DNA from: Pseudomonadales bacterium
GTDB lineage: Bacteria > Pseudomonadota > Gammaproteobacteria > Pseudomonadales > Azotimanducaceae
Length of the DNA stretch: 64,000 bases
Assembly (NCBI GenBank): GCA_028285415.1
Contig: JANQPF010000009.1
Coordinates: forward strand, 124,001 to 188,000
Direction: 5' to 3'
Shown here: positions 32,590 to 40,755 of the stretch, piece after piece
Layout of the letters: each line of letters starts with the position of its first letter
How positions within the stretch are numbered: the first letter of the stretch is position 1
Position numbers and translations under genes: made by a program
Notes under the pieces: generated by a model
Databases searched by the model: none
Seen by the model: only the letters and a program-made list of their open reading frames with translations
Told to the model about the DNA's origin: nothing

Positions 32590-34071
32590 TCACGCAGACT
32601 GACCGGAGCCTCGCGCTTCGATTTCAGCAATGATCTCGGCATGCCGCCTGCGGTCGAGCTGGTATCTTGCATAGATAAACACCGCCACCAGCGCCGCACC
32701 GCCCATGATCGGACCGGCGGTGATGCCCAGACGTGTCAGGACATCCTGACTCACCTGGCCGGGCACGGCTTCAAACGGCAATCGCACGAAGAAATCCAGC
32801 AGGACGCCCGCAACGAAATGACCCACCGAGTAAGACGCCTTGGCAAAAAATGCCCGTGCCGAGTAAAACAAACCTTCCTCGCGCAGGCTGGTGACGAGCT
32901 CGTTTTCGTCGATCACGTCACCGATCATCGAGTAGACGGTCACCCCGCCTATTCCAACCGTGAAGAAGAAACCGGCGGCGTTTGCGAGCAGAAACGGCAG
33001 TAACCAGGGATCGCCGTTTTCCGGCAGGAAACCAAGCAGACGGAGATCGACCACCAGCTGAGCGAACAACACTGCGCCCAGAAGTGAGCCTACCAGCACG
33101 GGCTTACGGTCAAACTTTTTCATCAAATATGGTGCGGCCAGAGCACCCAGTACCGCTGACGGAGCACCAAACACACCAAACCAGCGTATCTGATTGGGTT
33201 CAAGCTCCCAGAAGTACGTGTTGATGAACACGTTCAACGTGTCATAAATACCGCTGGTGATCATGAAAAAGAAGTAGCCGCATAGCAGGATCAGGTAGTT
33301 GCGGTTCCTGAGCGTGCGCAGGAGCGTTTTGAAAAAATACACGAAGGTGAAGCTCGGCAGATCGTCCGGACGCTTCGATAACCCTCTGGCAGCCTTGGCA
33401 GTGCCCGCCGCGCAAGTCCAAATCGAGATCAGAATGACGGCGCAGACAAAGATGACCAGCGGGAGATAGGCCGCGGGATCCAGTTGCCCGGGCACCATCA
33501 CCCCATCGCTCGCGCGCTCCCGCTCACCTTGAAAAAAGGACCAGGCAAAATAAGCAAACCCGGATCCCGCCAGGTAGGTGAAAATCGTGTTGGCGCTGAA
33601 GAGCTGTGAACGTTCGTGCTGTTGCTTCGAGAGCTCACCACCCAGCGCAAGGTGTGGAACGTTGAAAAGTGTGACAAACGCCCGGGACAGTATGGTCCAG
33701 AAGGCCAGCCAGGCGAACAGCGCGTAGGTCTGACCAATAAGAGATTCGGGCGGATTGAATATGGCATAGAGCGCCACTGCCAACGGTAAGGGCGCTGCCC
33801 ACAAAAAAGGATGCCGTCGGCCACGCGGCGAGCGGTGCCGATCGGACATCATGCCGACAAGGGGATCTGTTACCGCATCAGCAATCAACGCAAGCATCAC
33901 CGCCACGCCAATCAGCGTATTCGACAGGCCAATCGCCTGGTTGTAGTAGATGGTGATGAAGGTGTTGAACATGCCGATGTAGGCAGCTTCACCGACGGCG
34001 CCGATGCCAAAAGCCAGCTTGATCCGGAATGCCAGCGGTTGATCAGCGCTCGAGCCGCTCAGTTCGGCCAC
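32590..34071 (-). CDS. MFS transporter, GPH/MelB-type symporter, second
   Basis: A 493-residue, about twelve-helix transporter with the same family marks as the one at 27.5 kb (DAVTDPLVGMMSDR, SPRGRRHPFLW), GTG start. The two are clearly related but separate lineages. A central loop of about 30 residues is rich in basic residues. It is downstream of the SsuD-like monooxygenase gene by 24 bases on the same strand, so it may import the substrate of that module rather than that of the DUF3604 gene it converges on. Confidence 0.93.
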   Translation of the reverse strand: MAELSGSSADQPLAFRIKLAFGIGAVGEAAYIGMFNTFITIYYNQAIGLSNTLIGVAVMLALIADAVTDPLVGMMSDRHRSPRGRRHPFLWAAPLPLAVALYAIFNPPESLIGQTYALFAWLAFWTILSRAFVTLFNVPHLALGGELSKQQHERSQLFSANTIFTYLAGSGFAYFAWSFFQGERERASDGVMVPGQLDPAAYLPLVIFVCAVILISIWTCAAGTAKAARGLSKRPDDLPSFTFVYFFKTLLRTLRNRNYLILLCGYFFFMITSGIYDTLNVFINTYFWELEPNQIRWFGVFGAPSAVLGALAAPYLMKKFDRKPVLVGSLLGAVLFAQLVVDLRLLGFLPENGDPWLLPFLLANAAGFFFTVGIGGVTVYSMIGDVIDENELVTSLREEGLFYSARAFFAKASYSVGHFVAGVLLDFFVRLPFEAVPGQVSQDVLTRLGITAGPIMGGAALVAVFIYARYQLDRRRHAEIIAEIEARGSGQSA

Positions 34072-34095
34072 GTAGAAGCCTCACAGCACCTGGGA

Positions 34096-35151
34096 TTATG
34101 CGAGAACGGCGTGTTCGAGCCTCGGCAGTACGTAGCGCGCAAAGAGATCACACTCCTCCTCGTGTGGATAGCCTGAAAGAATGAACGCCTCTATGCCAGA
34201 CGCCATGTAGTTTTCGAGTTTAGCCAAGACCTGATCCGGATCGCCGACAATCGCCGCGCCACAGCCGCTGCGAGCCCGACCAATACCCGTCCAGAGATTG
34301 GCTTCGGCAAAGCCGTCGGCATCTGCGCTCTCCCGCAGCATACCTTGTGCGCGAACGCCCACGGATGCGCTGTCCAGAGATTGCGCCCGGATCCGCGCGC
34401 CTTCCCCGGCATCGAGCCTGGAGATCAAGCGACGCGACGCCTCAATGGCTTCACGCTCCGTTTCTCGCACTATCACGTGCGCACGGTAACCAAACCTCAG
34501 CGACCGGTCGTGGCGTGCCGCACGGGCACGCATGTCGTCAAGGGTCGCCGTGACATCCGGCATGGTCGCAGGCCACATCAGATACACGTCCGCACATTCC
34601 GCCGCCACGTCCCGCGCGGGCTCCGACAGGCCACCAAAATAGAAGAGCGGGCATTGGCCGCTCTGCGAGCGTGCGTTGGGCGGGCTCACCTGCAGATCCA
34701 GAAATTCCCCCCGTATGTCCAACGGCTCGCCGTTGAGAAGCGTACGCAACGCAGACATCGTCTCACGAGTGCGCCGGTAGCGCGCGGCTGAATCCATGGT
34801 CTCTCCGGGGCGATCCGAGGAGATGATGTTGATGGACAACCGCCCTTCGAGCATCTGATCCAGGGTGGCGAGCTGCCTGGCAAGCTGCGGCACCCAGAGT
34901 TCACCGCAGCGCACCGCAACCAGGAGCCGAATCTGCTCGGTGATCGGTGCAATGCCACCGGCAAAGGCAACGGAGTCGATACCCAGCTCATAGCCGGACG
35001 GCAGCAGAATGCTGTCGTAGCCGAGCCGGTCTGCCTGGCGGGTTATGGCGCTGCAATGTGTCCATGAAGACTTCAGCGCCGGATCGTGAACGCCCAGGTA
35101 CCGATAATCGTCATCGCAGAGCGCCGCAAACCAACTGACCTCAACCGTCAT
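34096..35151 (-). CDS. SsuD-like LLM class flavin-dependent monooxygenase
   Basis: A 351-residue bacterial-luciferase-like enzyme using FMNH2 and O2. From ATG 35151 the sequence starts EVSWFAALCDD, with ADRLGYDSILLPSG, AVRCGELWVPQLARQLATLDQM, GRLSINIISSD and FYFGGLSEPA blocks that match alkanesulfonate monooxygenase. The longer frame upstream lies inside the preceding gene and is not used. It overlaps the Gfo/Idh gene by 11 bases. No flavin reductase is adjacent. Desulfonation or oxygenation of another substrate is possible. Confidence 0.9.
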   Translation of the reverse strand: MTVEVSWFAALCDDDYRYLGVHDPALKSSWTHCSAITRQADRLGYDSILLPSGYELGIDSVAFAGGIAPITEQIRLLVAVRCGELWVPQLARQLATLDQMLEGRLSINIISSDRPGETMDSAARYRRTRETMSALRTLLNGEPLDIRGEFLDLQVSPPNARSQSGQCPLFYFGGLSEPARDVAAECADVYLMWPATMPDVTATLDDMRARAARHDRSLRFGYRAHVIVRETEREAIEASRRLISRLDAGEGARIRAQSLDSASVGVRAQGMLRESADADGFAEANLWTGIGRARSGCGAAIVGDPDQVLAKLENYMASGIEAFILSGYPHEEECDLFARYVLPRLEHAVLA

Positions 35152-36379
35152 CGCTCTGACCCTCCCTGCCGAGGAGATGTGCATCAAAGTCGTCGGGCAG
35201 CACCTCGGCAACATCAACTGCTGCACCGCTGTGGATGGACGCTTGTGCCGCCGCTCCCGCCACAACGGACCAGAAGCCGTCAGCAATGCTCGGCCCGGAG
35301 CTCTGTCCCGTCGATAAGTCGTCGGCAAATTCGGCGTGCTCAAAAAACGTCGAGCCGTGATGCCCGGCGCGCGCTATGTAAGGCGGATAGCTGGGATGGC
35401 TGATGCTCGAAGCGCCGTTTTCTCCTCGCCATAGTTCAACCCGGTTTTCGGTTTCGCCGCCGAGAAGCGAATTTTCACAAGCCTGCAGACGCCCGACGTC
35501 ACCACAAACAATCAGCTCCTCGCGCATGCCCGGCGCAAACATGCACAAGGCGAAACCACCAATGACTCCGTTTTCATACTCGATGGTGACCTGGGCCTGG
35601 TCAATTCCGTCGGCCTGCTTGTTTTCGTATGTGAAATCCCGGAAGTTCACGGCTTGATTACCCACCGCAAACACACTGCGGGGCACGCTGCCCGCAAACA
35701 GGTTCATGAGATCAAAGTAGTGGCAGCACTTTTCAACCAGGGTGCCGCCGGTGAAGTCGCTGAACTTGTTCCATTGGCCTACCTTGTCCAGGAAGGGAAA
35801 TCGGTGCTCGAGCATGTTTACGCTATGTACCCGCCCGACAACCTTCTGATCGAGCACCGCCTGCGCCGCCTCGGCATAAATTGCCTTGTGCCGGTACTGC
35901 AACCCGAAACGAACAATCTGCCGGTGGTTCGCCGCCAACCGACAGACCTCCCAGGCGTCAGCCACCGTGGTCGCAATGGGCTTTTCGAGGAGCAGGGCCT
36001 TGCCGGTCTGGACGGCCTGCCGCATGACCTCGAGGTGGGTGAAGTTGGGCGTTGCGATGATGAGCGCGTCCGTCGCCGGGTCCGCGCACGCCTCTTCCAG
36101 GGAGGCGTAAATTCTTGGTTCACTCCGGCCGTCACGCTGCGCGATCAGCTCAGACGCATGGGCAACGCTTCTGGGGGACGGGTCATAGATGCCCGCCACG
36201 CTGGCACGACCCAGGAGCTGGGCATTGCGGATGTGCTCCTGCCCCATCATCCCGCAACCGACGATACCAAACCTGAATTCGGGCTCGGAATCGGCCGTCA
36301 GATAGCGATCTTCATCTTCCAGATAAGCCAGCGCTCGACCGCGCCGGAACATGCGGCTGTCTACCACCTGTCTATTCAC
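35141..36379 (-). CDS. Gfo/Idh/MocA family oxidoreductase
   Basis: A 412-residue NAD(P)-dependent dehydrogenase. GIVGCGMMG is the Rossmann motif, LLLEKPIAT carries the catalytic Lys region, and GGTLVEKCCHYFDLMNLFAG is the C-terminal domain signature with the catalytic His. I chose GTG 36379 because GGAGGAG (36387-36393) lies seven bases upstream; an ATG at 36409 lacks a ribosome site. It would oxidise a sugar, inositol or similar polyol. It leads the operon with the SsuD-like gene and is divergent from a LysR regulator with 90 bases between. Confidence 0.92.
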   Translation of the reverse strand: MNRQVVDSRMFRRGRALAYLEDEDRYLTADSEPEFRFGIVGCGMMGQEHIRNAQLLGRASVAGIYDPSPRSVAHASELIAQRDGRSEPRIYASLEEACADPATDALIIATPNFTHLEVMRQAVQTGKALLLEKPIATTVADAWEVCRLAANHRQIVRFGLQYRHKAIYAEAAQAVLDQKVVGRVHSVNMLEHRFPFLDKVGQWNKFSDFTGGTLVEKCCHYFDLMNLFAGSVPRSVFAVGNQAVNFRDFTYENKQADGIDQAQVTIEYENGVIGGFALCMFAPGMREELIVCGDVGRLQACENSLLGGETENRVELWRGENGASSISHPSYPPYIARAGHHGSTFFEHAEFADDLSTGQSSGPSIADGFWSVVAGAAAQASIHSGAAVDVAEVLPDDFDAHLLGREGQSDDG

Positions 36380-36386
36380 CTGGCCT

Positions 36387-36393
36387 CTCCTCC
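36387..36393 (-). promoter_or_regulatory. strong ribosome-binding site deciding a GTG start
   Basis: GGAGGAG on the minus strand, seven bases before GTG 36379 of the Gfo/Idh gene. It favours this start over the in-frame ATG at 36409, which lies upstream of it. Confidence 0.7.
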
Positions 36394-36469
36394 CGGGGAC
36401 GCAGGTCATGATAGTGAATCAGTAATCCATTATAATTTCCAAAATAGAATTAATAGCGGCGCCATCTCG

Positions 36470-37357
36470 ATGAATGATCTCCGCCTGCTCGCCAATTTTG
36501 TGGCCGTTTACCGCCATCGCAGCTTCCGGGCTGCCGCGGACGAGCTCGGGATGGGTCAGAGTTCCGTGACAAAACGGGTGCAGACGCTCGAAAACGAGCT
36601 GGGGCTGCGGCTCTTCAATCGAACCACCCGCACCGTGGAGCCCACCGACAGCGCCCGACAGCTCATCGTCGCTGCGGAAAACACCCTGCGGACGAGCGCC
36701 GCGTTCCACGAGGAGGCCAGACTGCTCGCCGGTGGCGAGATGGGTGCCATCCGCGTCGGCGCGACCGCGCTTGCAGCCGAAACGCTGGTCGTGGGCGCGC
36801 TCGCTCGCCTGGCGGCGACACATCCGAACCTGGAAGTTGAGGTGGTCGTCGGCAGTTCCGACATTTACAGAGATCTGGCTAGCGGAGAGTGTGACGTTGC
36901 GGTGGGTGACGAGGCGAACTTCGAGTCCTCCTCATATGCCAGTGCCCTGCGCATGGAACGGATTCACACGGAGACACTCGTCTACGTGCACCGCCCGGAT
37001 CACCCGGCAGCGGGGGCAGCCCGGCTCGCGAGACTGCTTGCATTTCCCCTGGCCATACCGAGTCGCTACTTCAACGAAAACAAGCTGTTCGAAACCCTGG
37101 CTACGCAGACCGATCCGCCGGCACACCCGAGCTACAGGCTGAACAGTCTGTCTGCCTGCCTCACGCTGGCTGCAATCAGCAATACAATCGCGTTAGCACC
37201 TTTGTCATTCGTTTCACGCGCCACCGATCGCACCGGGGTGGCAATCGCCAACTTCGACACGGGCATCAATGTATCGGTTGCGCTGGTTACTCTGGCAAAG
37301 AATACGCCTACCCCTGCCGTTCGCGCGTTTGGCGCGGCGCTCTCTCAAACCGGATAA
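36470..37357 (+). CDS. LysR family transcriptional regulator
   Basis: A 295-residue LysR-type regulator. The helix-turn-helix covers residues 1-60 (DLRLLANFVAVYRHRSFRAA, then MGQSSVTKRVQTLE, LFNRTTRTVEPT), and an effector-binding domain spans 90-290. Start ATG 36470 is standard; a much longer open frame upstream is antisense to the Gfo/Idh gene. Divergent from the Gfo/Idh-SsuD-like operon across a 90-base AT-rich gap, it probably activates that operon with a pathway intermediate as coinducer. Confidence 0.93.
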   Translation: MNDLRLLANFVAVYRHRSFRAAADELGMGQSSVTKRVQTLENELGLRLFNRTTRTVEPTDSARQLIVAAENTLRTSAAFHEEARLLAGGEMGAIRVGATALAAETLVVGALARLAATHPNLEVEVVVGSSDIYRDLASGECDVAVGDEANFESSSYASALRMERIHTETLVYVHRPDHPAAGAARLARLLAFPLAIPSRYFNENKLFETLATQTDPPAHPSYRLNSLSACLTLAAISNTIALAPLSFVSRATDRTGVAIANFDTGINVSVALVTLAKNTPTPAVRAFGAALSQTG

Positions 37358-37383
37358 AACTGTCGCCGTCAGCTGATGGGAGC

Positions 37384-37409
37384 GCCGGCACCCCATAGCG
37401 GATGCCGGC
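37384..37409. terminator. hairpin between convergent genes
   Basis: GCCGGCA (37384-37390) and TGCCGGC (37403-37409) pair over a 12-base loop in the gap between the LysR gene and the aldehyde dehydrogenase gene, which face each other. No T-run follows, so strength as an intrinsic terminator is doubtful. Confidence 0.4.
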
Positions 37410-37451
37410 ACCGTGAGTTGGCGGGTATGCGGACGTACGCGCCGCTGGGGC

Positions 37452-38888
37452 CTATTCGAAGCGTCCCATGATGTCAGCGCCAAACAGATCTTCATCAGCC
37501 GGGATCTCTTTCGTCACCGCCAGCGGCTTCGATACCCAGGTCTCGTTGATGAGATCACGCCAGGTGATGTTGTTGTTGGTGCCGTTGCCACCCCAGGATC
37601 CACATCCCAGTGAGAAGGTCTGGCGCATGCCATTCCACAGGTTGCCGCTGTTGGAAGCCGCCTGCGGCTGATTGACCATCACCCGTGAAGTGCGCGTACC
37701 GTTGGCAAAGGCGGCAATGTTGTCGTCGCTGTAGCTGTAGAGACCACAGGAGTGACCCTGGCCCTGATAGGCCTGGATTTCGTTGGTCGTCTTGATGGCG
37801 TCTTGCAGATCGTCCACCTTGTAAAGCGCCATTGTTACCGACAGCTTTTCGCCCGAGAACGGAAACTCTTTGCCAGCGCCGGTTTCCGGCACAATGAAGA
37901 ACTCTTTGCCCTCAGGCAGATCGATGCCCGCCATCCCGGCAATTTTCTGCGCGGGCTGCGCGACGATATCGGTGTTCAGATGACCGTCGTGCCAGATTGT
38001 GTTCTGCAGCTTCTCTTTCTCTGCCTCGTTCACGACGTAACCGCCTTCATGCTGCAGTTTGTCGAGCATGTCGTCGTAGATTTTCGAAAAGAGGAGCACC
38101 GAGTTGTCCGAAGAGCAGGACGCCGCCAGATCGAGCGTCTTGGAGATGCGAATCTTCTCTGCAGCTTCATCCAGGTCAGCGGTATCGTCCACCGTAATGA
38201 CCGCATTGCCGACGCCAACGCCGAGCGCAGGCGTGCCCGAAGAATAAGCCGCAGTCACCATGCCTGCGCCCCCCGTGGCGAGCACGCGATCGCACTGGCG
38301 CATCAGTTCGTTGGTCAGCTCCAGCGACGGCGTCTCGATGGCCATGACGAGATCCTGGGGTGCACCCATGCGTTCGAGCGCGTCGCGCATGTAGTCGCAG
38401 ATCTTTTTGTTGGTCAGCTTCGCCCGCGGGTGCGGCGCAATGATGATGGAGTTGCGGCCTTTGATGGCCGAAATCGCCTTGATGACCGGCGTTGCCTCGG
38501 GGTTTGTCGACGGCGACAGCGCGCCGATGACGCCCACCGGCTTGGCAATCTTGTAGATGTTCCGCTCCGGGTCCTCTTCGATGACGCCGACCGACTTGTC
38601 GTCGATGATGTCCATGAGGGTGGCCCGCGTTTTGCGGTGTATCTTCAGATACTTGCCGTCGTAATTGCCGAGCTCCGTCTCATCGACCGTGAACTGTGCA
38701 ATCTCTTCCGCGCGATCTTCCTTCGCGACGGCATAGACCATGGCCCGAATCAGGTTGTCCACCTGCTCCTGGGTGTAGTTCTCGATCTGCGCCTGAGCAG
38801 CCCGGGAACGGGCCATCATCTCTTCCATTTCCTGGCGAGCACGTTCTTCCGGCTCGTGAATGTCGGTAATCTGCTGGGCTTCGGACAT
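37452..38888 (-). CDS. CoA-acylating aldehyde dehydrogenase (EutE/PduP/SauS-like)
   Basis: A 478-residue aldehyde dehydrogenase of the CoA-acylating branch. The nucleophile is Cys258 in LAASCSSDNSVL; ATGGAGMV and GVGNAVITVDDTADLD are branch marks, and the glutamate base of ordinary aldehyde dehydrogenases is absent. It converts an aldehyde, CoA and NAD+ to an acyl-CoA, or the reverse. Relatives act on acetaldehyde, propionaldehyde or sulfoacetaldehyde. No microcompartment shell genes or encapsulation peptide are visible: the N-terminus is an acidic helix unlike EutE/PduP tags. It is divergent from an acyl-CoA ligase with 244 bases between. A sulfoacetaldehyde role is suggested by the taurine-type genes elsewhere, but is not shown. 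Confidence 0.9.
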   Translation of the reverse strand: MSEAQQITDIHEPEERARQEMEEMMARSRAAQAQIENYTQEQVDNLIRAMVYAVAKEDRAEEIAQFTVDETELGNYDGKYLKIHRKTRATLMDIIDDKSVGVIEEDPERNIYKIAKPVGVIGALSPSTNPEATPVIKAISAIKGRNSIIIAPHPRAKLTNKKICDYMRDALERMGAPQDLVMAIETPSLELTNELMRQCDRVLATGGAGMVTAAYSSGTPALGVGVGNAVITVDDTADLDEAAEKIRISKTLDLAASCSSDNSVLLFSKIYDDMLDKLQHEGGYVVNEAEKEKLQNTIWHDGHLNTDIVAQPAQKIAGMAGIDLPEGKEFFIVPETGAGKEFPFSGEKLSVTMALYKVDDLQDAIKTTNEIQAYQGQGHSCGLYSYSDDNIAAFANGTRTSRVMVNQPQAASNSGNLWNGMRQTFSLGCGSWGGNGTNNNITWRDLINETWVSKPLAVTKEIPADEDLFGADIMGRFE

Positions 38889-39132
38889 GGTCGTGTCTCC
38901 GCGTAGCTGGCTTGATGAAAAATTTGGCCAACCATATTACCCCAGCTGCACCTCGAGGGGACAGCTTGATGTCGGCTTTGCGTCACAGCGCCGACTGCCG
39001 CCGATTCTTCGCAGACCAACGCCAACGGGCTCGGCGACAGACAATACCCACGCTGTCCTGAAGCTTGACGACATCGATGCCGATCCGGAATATGCCGCCG
39101 AAGCACTTTCGAGGCCGACCCGAGGACCGCCC
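38889..39132. other. 244-base divergent intergenic region
   Basis: It holds the presumed promoters of the aldehyde dehydrogenase (minus) and the acyl-CoA ligase (plus). A perfect TTGGCCAA lies at 38924-38931. An open frame from 38860 continues into the ligase, but has no family match and is judged non-coding. I see no RNA gene here. Confidence 0.5.
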
Positions 39133-40680
39133 ATGATCATACATTCGAGCCCCCTTCCCGCAGTTGATATTCCGGACGTCACGATAACCGGCCACGTGCT
39201 GCGCCGCGCTGATGAGCTTGCCGGGAGGCTCGCGATCCGGGACACGGCCGGTACGAGTTCATACACCTACGCTGAGCTCAGTGAAAAGATTCACGCGCTT
39301 GCCGGCGGTCTGGCTGATCGCGGCATTGCACCCGGCAAGGTGGTTGGTCTCATGGCGCCGAACCTGCCCGAATACGCGATCGTTTTTCACGGCGTTGCGG
39401 TGGCCGGTGCCGCCGTCACGACCATCAATCCAACCTACGGCCCGCAGGAAGTCAGACACCAGCTGGCTGATGCGGGCGCGACCATCCTTTTCACCGTACC
39501 CATGTTCGCCGCGACCGCGCTCGAAGCGATTGAGGGTACCGACGTGACAGAGGTGGTGATCATTGGCGATGCCGTCGAAGGTACAACGCCGATGGCAAGC
39601 GTTTATGGAGATCCGCTCGAGCAGGTGCCGGTGGACGTTGCCACCCACACGGTTGTCCTGCCCTATTCCTCCGGCACCACCGGCCTGCCCAAGGGCGTCA
39701 TGCTTTCTCATCGTAACCTCGTCGCCAACATCGAGCAGTGCATCCACGCGATCCGCTACCAGGAATACGAAGTTGCCCTCGCGGCGCTGCCGTTTTTCCA
39801 CATCTACGGTATGCAGGTTCTGATGAACGGCCTGCTGAGCAACGGGGTCGCCACCATCACCATGCCGCGGTTCGACATGGCGGAAGCGCTGCAGGCGGTG
39901 CAGGACCTCAAGATCACCCGCTTCTTCGCCGTGCCGCCCATCGTGCTTGGCCTCGCCAACGCACCGATCGTCGATGACTACGACACGTCTTCCATCAAGC
40001 AGATCTTCTCAGGCGCTGCACCTCTGGGCGCGGAGCTGGCCGACCAGGCCTCCGCGCGTATGGGCTGTGAGGTGGTGCAGGGCTACGGCATGACCGAGCT
40101 CAGCCCGGTCAGCCACTCGACGCCGGAAGGCGACTTTCGACCCGGCACCAGCGGGGTCACCATATCCAACACCGAATGCCGCATCGTCGATCCAGAGAGC
40201 GGCGAAGATCAGCCCGTCGGCGAACGCGGCGAGCTCTGGGTACGCGGTCCACAGGTGATGACGGGTTACCTCAACAATCCCACCGCCACGGCTGAGACGA
40301 TCGACGCGGACGGTTGGCTGCACACCGGTGACATTGCCATCATCGATGAGCACGGTCACATGTCCATCGTCGATCGCATGAAAGAGCTCATCAAGTACAA
40401 AGGCTTCCAGGTGGCTCCGGCGGAGCTCGAAGCGCTGCTCATCACGCACCCGAAGATTGCCGACGTTGCCGTCATCGGTATCCCCGATGACGAAGCGGGT
40501 GAGCTGCCGAAGGCATTTGTCGCCGCGGCGCCTGGAGAAACGGTGACGCTTGACGAAGTTCAGGCGCTGGTCAGCGAAAACCTCGTCAGCTACAAGCAGA
40601 TCAGAGCGCTCGAAATACTCGACGCCATCCCGAAGAGCGCGTCGGGGAAAATCCTCCGCAAGGACCTGCGGAATCGATAG
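39133..40680 (+). CDS. acyl/aryl-CoA ligase (4-coumarate-CoA ligase-like)
   Basis: A 515-residue ANL-superfamily enzyme that activates a carboxylic acid to its CoA thioester with ATP. P-loop YSSGTTGLPKG, the GYGMTELSPV motif, GWLHTGDIA with the hinge in DRMKELIKYKG, and C-terminal catalytic Lys in PKSASGKILRKDL are intact. GAGGA precedes ATG 39133. The order FHIYGMQVLMNGLL and the overall pattern resemble 4-coumarate/medium-chain ligases. It is followed after 75 bases by a Baeyer-Villiger monooxygenase on the same strand; together they could open a cyclic ketone and activate the resulting acid. Confidence 0.94.
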   Translation: MIIHSSPLPAVDIPDVTITGHVLRRADELAGRLAIRDTAGTSSYTYAELSEKIHALAGGLADRGIAPGKVVGLMAPNLPEYAIVFHGVAVAGAAVTTINPTYGPQEVRHQLADAGATILFTVPMFAATALEAIEGTDVTEVVIIGDAVEGTTPMASVYGDPLEQVPVDVATHTVVLPYSSGTTGLPKGVMLSHRNLVANIEQCIHAIRYQEYEVALAALPFFHIYGMQVLMNGLLSNGVATITMPRFDMAEALQAVQDLKITRFFAVPPIVLGLANAPIVDDYDTSSIKQIFSGAAPLGAELADQASARMGCEVVQGYGMTELSPVSHSTPEGDFRPGTSGVTISNTECRIVDPESGEDQPVGERGELWVRGPQVMTGYLNNPTATAETIDADGWLHTGDIAIIDEHGHMSIVDRMKELIKYKGFQVAPAELEALLITHPKIADVAVIGIPDDEAGELPKAFVAAAPGETVTLDEVQALVSENLVSYKQIRALEILDAIPKSASGKILRKDLRNR

Positions 40681-40721
40681 TTCTGCCGGGGATCGGCTAG
40701 CCGTGCAGGTATCGTTACACT

Positions 40722-40751
40722 AGAGTCTCCAAATCACGGCGAAGAGACTCT
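40722..40751 (+). promoter_or_regulatory. perfect 8-base-pair stem just before a start codon
   Basis: AGAGTCTC (40722-40729) pairs with GAGACTCT (40744-40751) over a 14-base loop. The 3' arm ends four bases before the ATG at 40756 and contains the only purine-rich ribosome-site candidate (GAAGAGA). In RNA it would hide that site; as DNA it could be a regulator dyad. Confidence 0.5.
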
Positions 40752-40755
40752 GACC

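Noticed and set aside
36424-36433. AATCCATTAT upstream of LysR matching part of the palindrome at 938-954
   Set aside because: Only a ten-base AT-rich match without the second arm; judged chance.
35654-36469. Long plus-strand open frame upstream of the LysR gene, adding 272 residues
   Set aside because: It is antisense to the Gfo/Idh gene, and the LysR helix-turn-helix begins at residue 1 from ATG 36470.
38860-39132. N-terminal extension of the CoA ligase
   Set aside because: No family match, low-complexity look, and it would start inside the aldehyde dehydrogenase gene.
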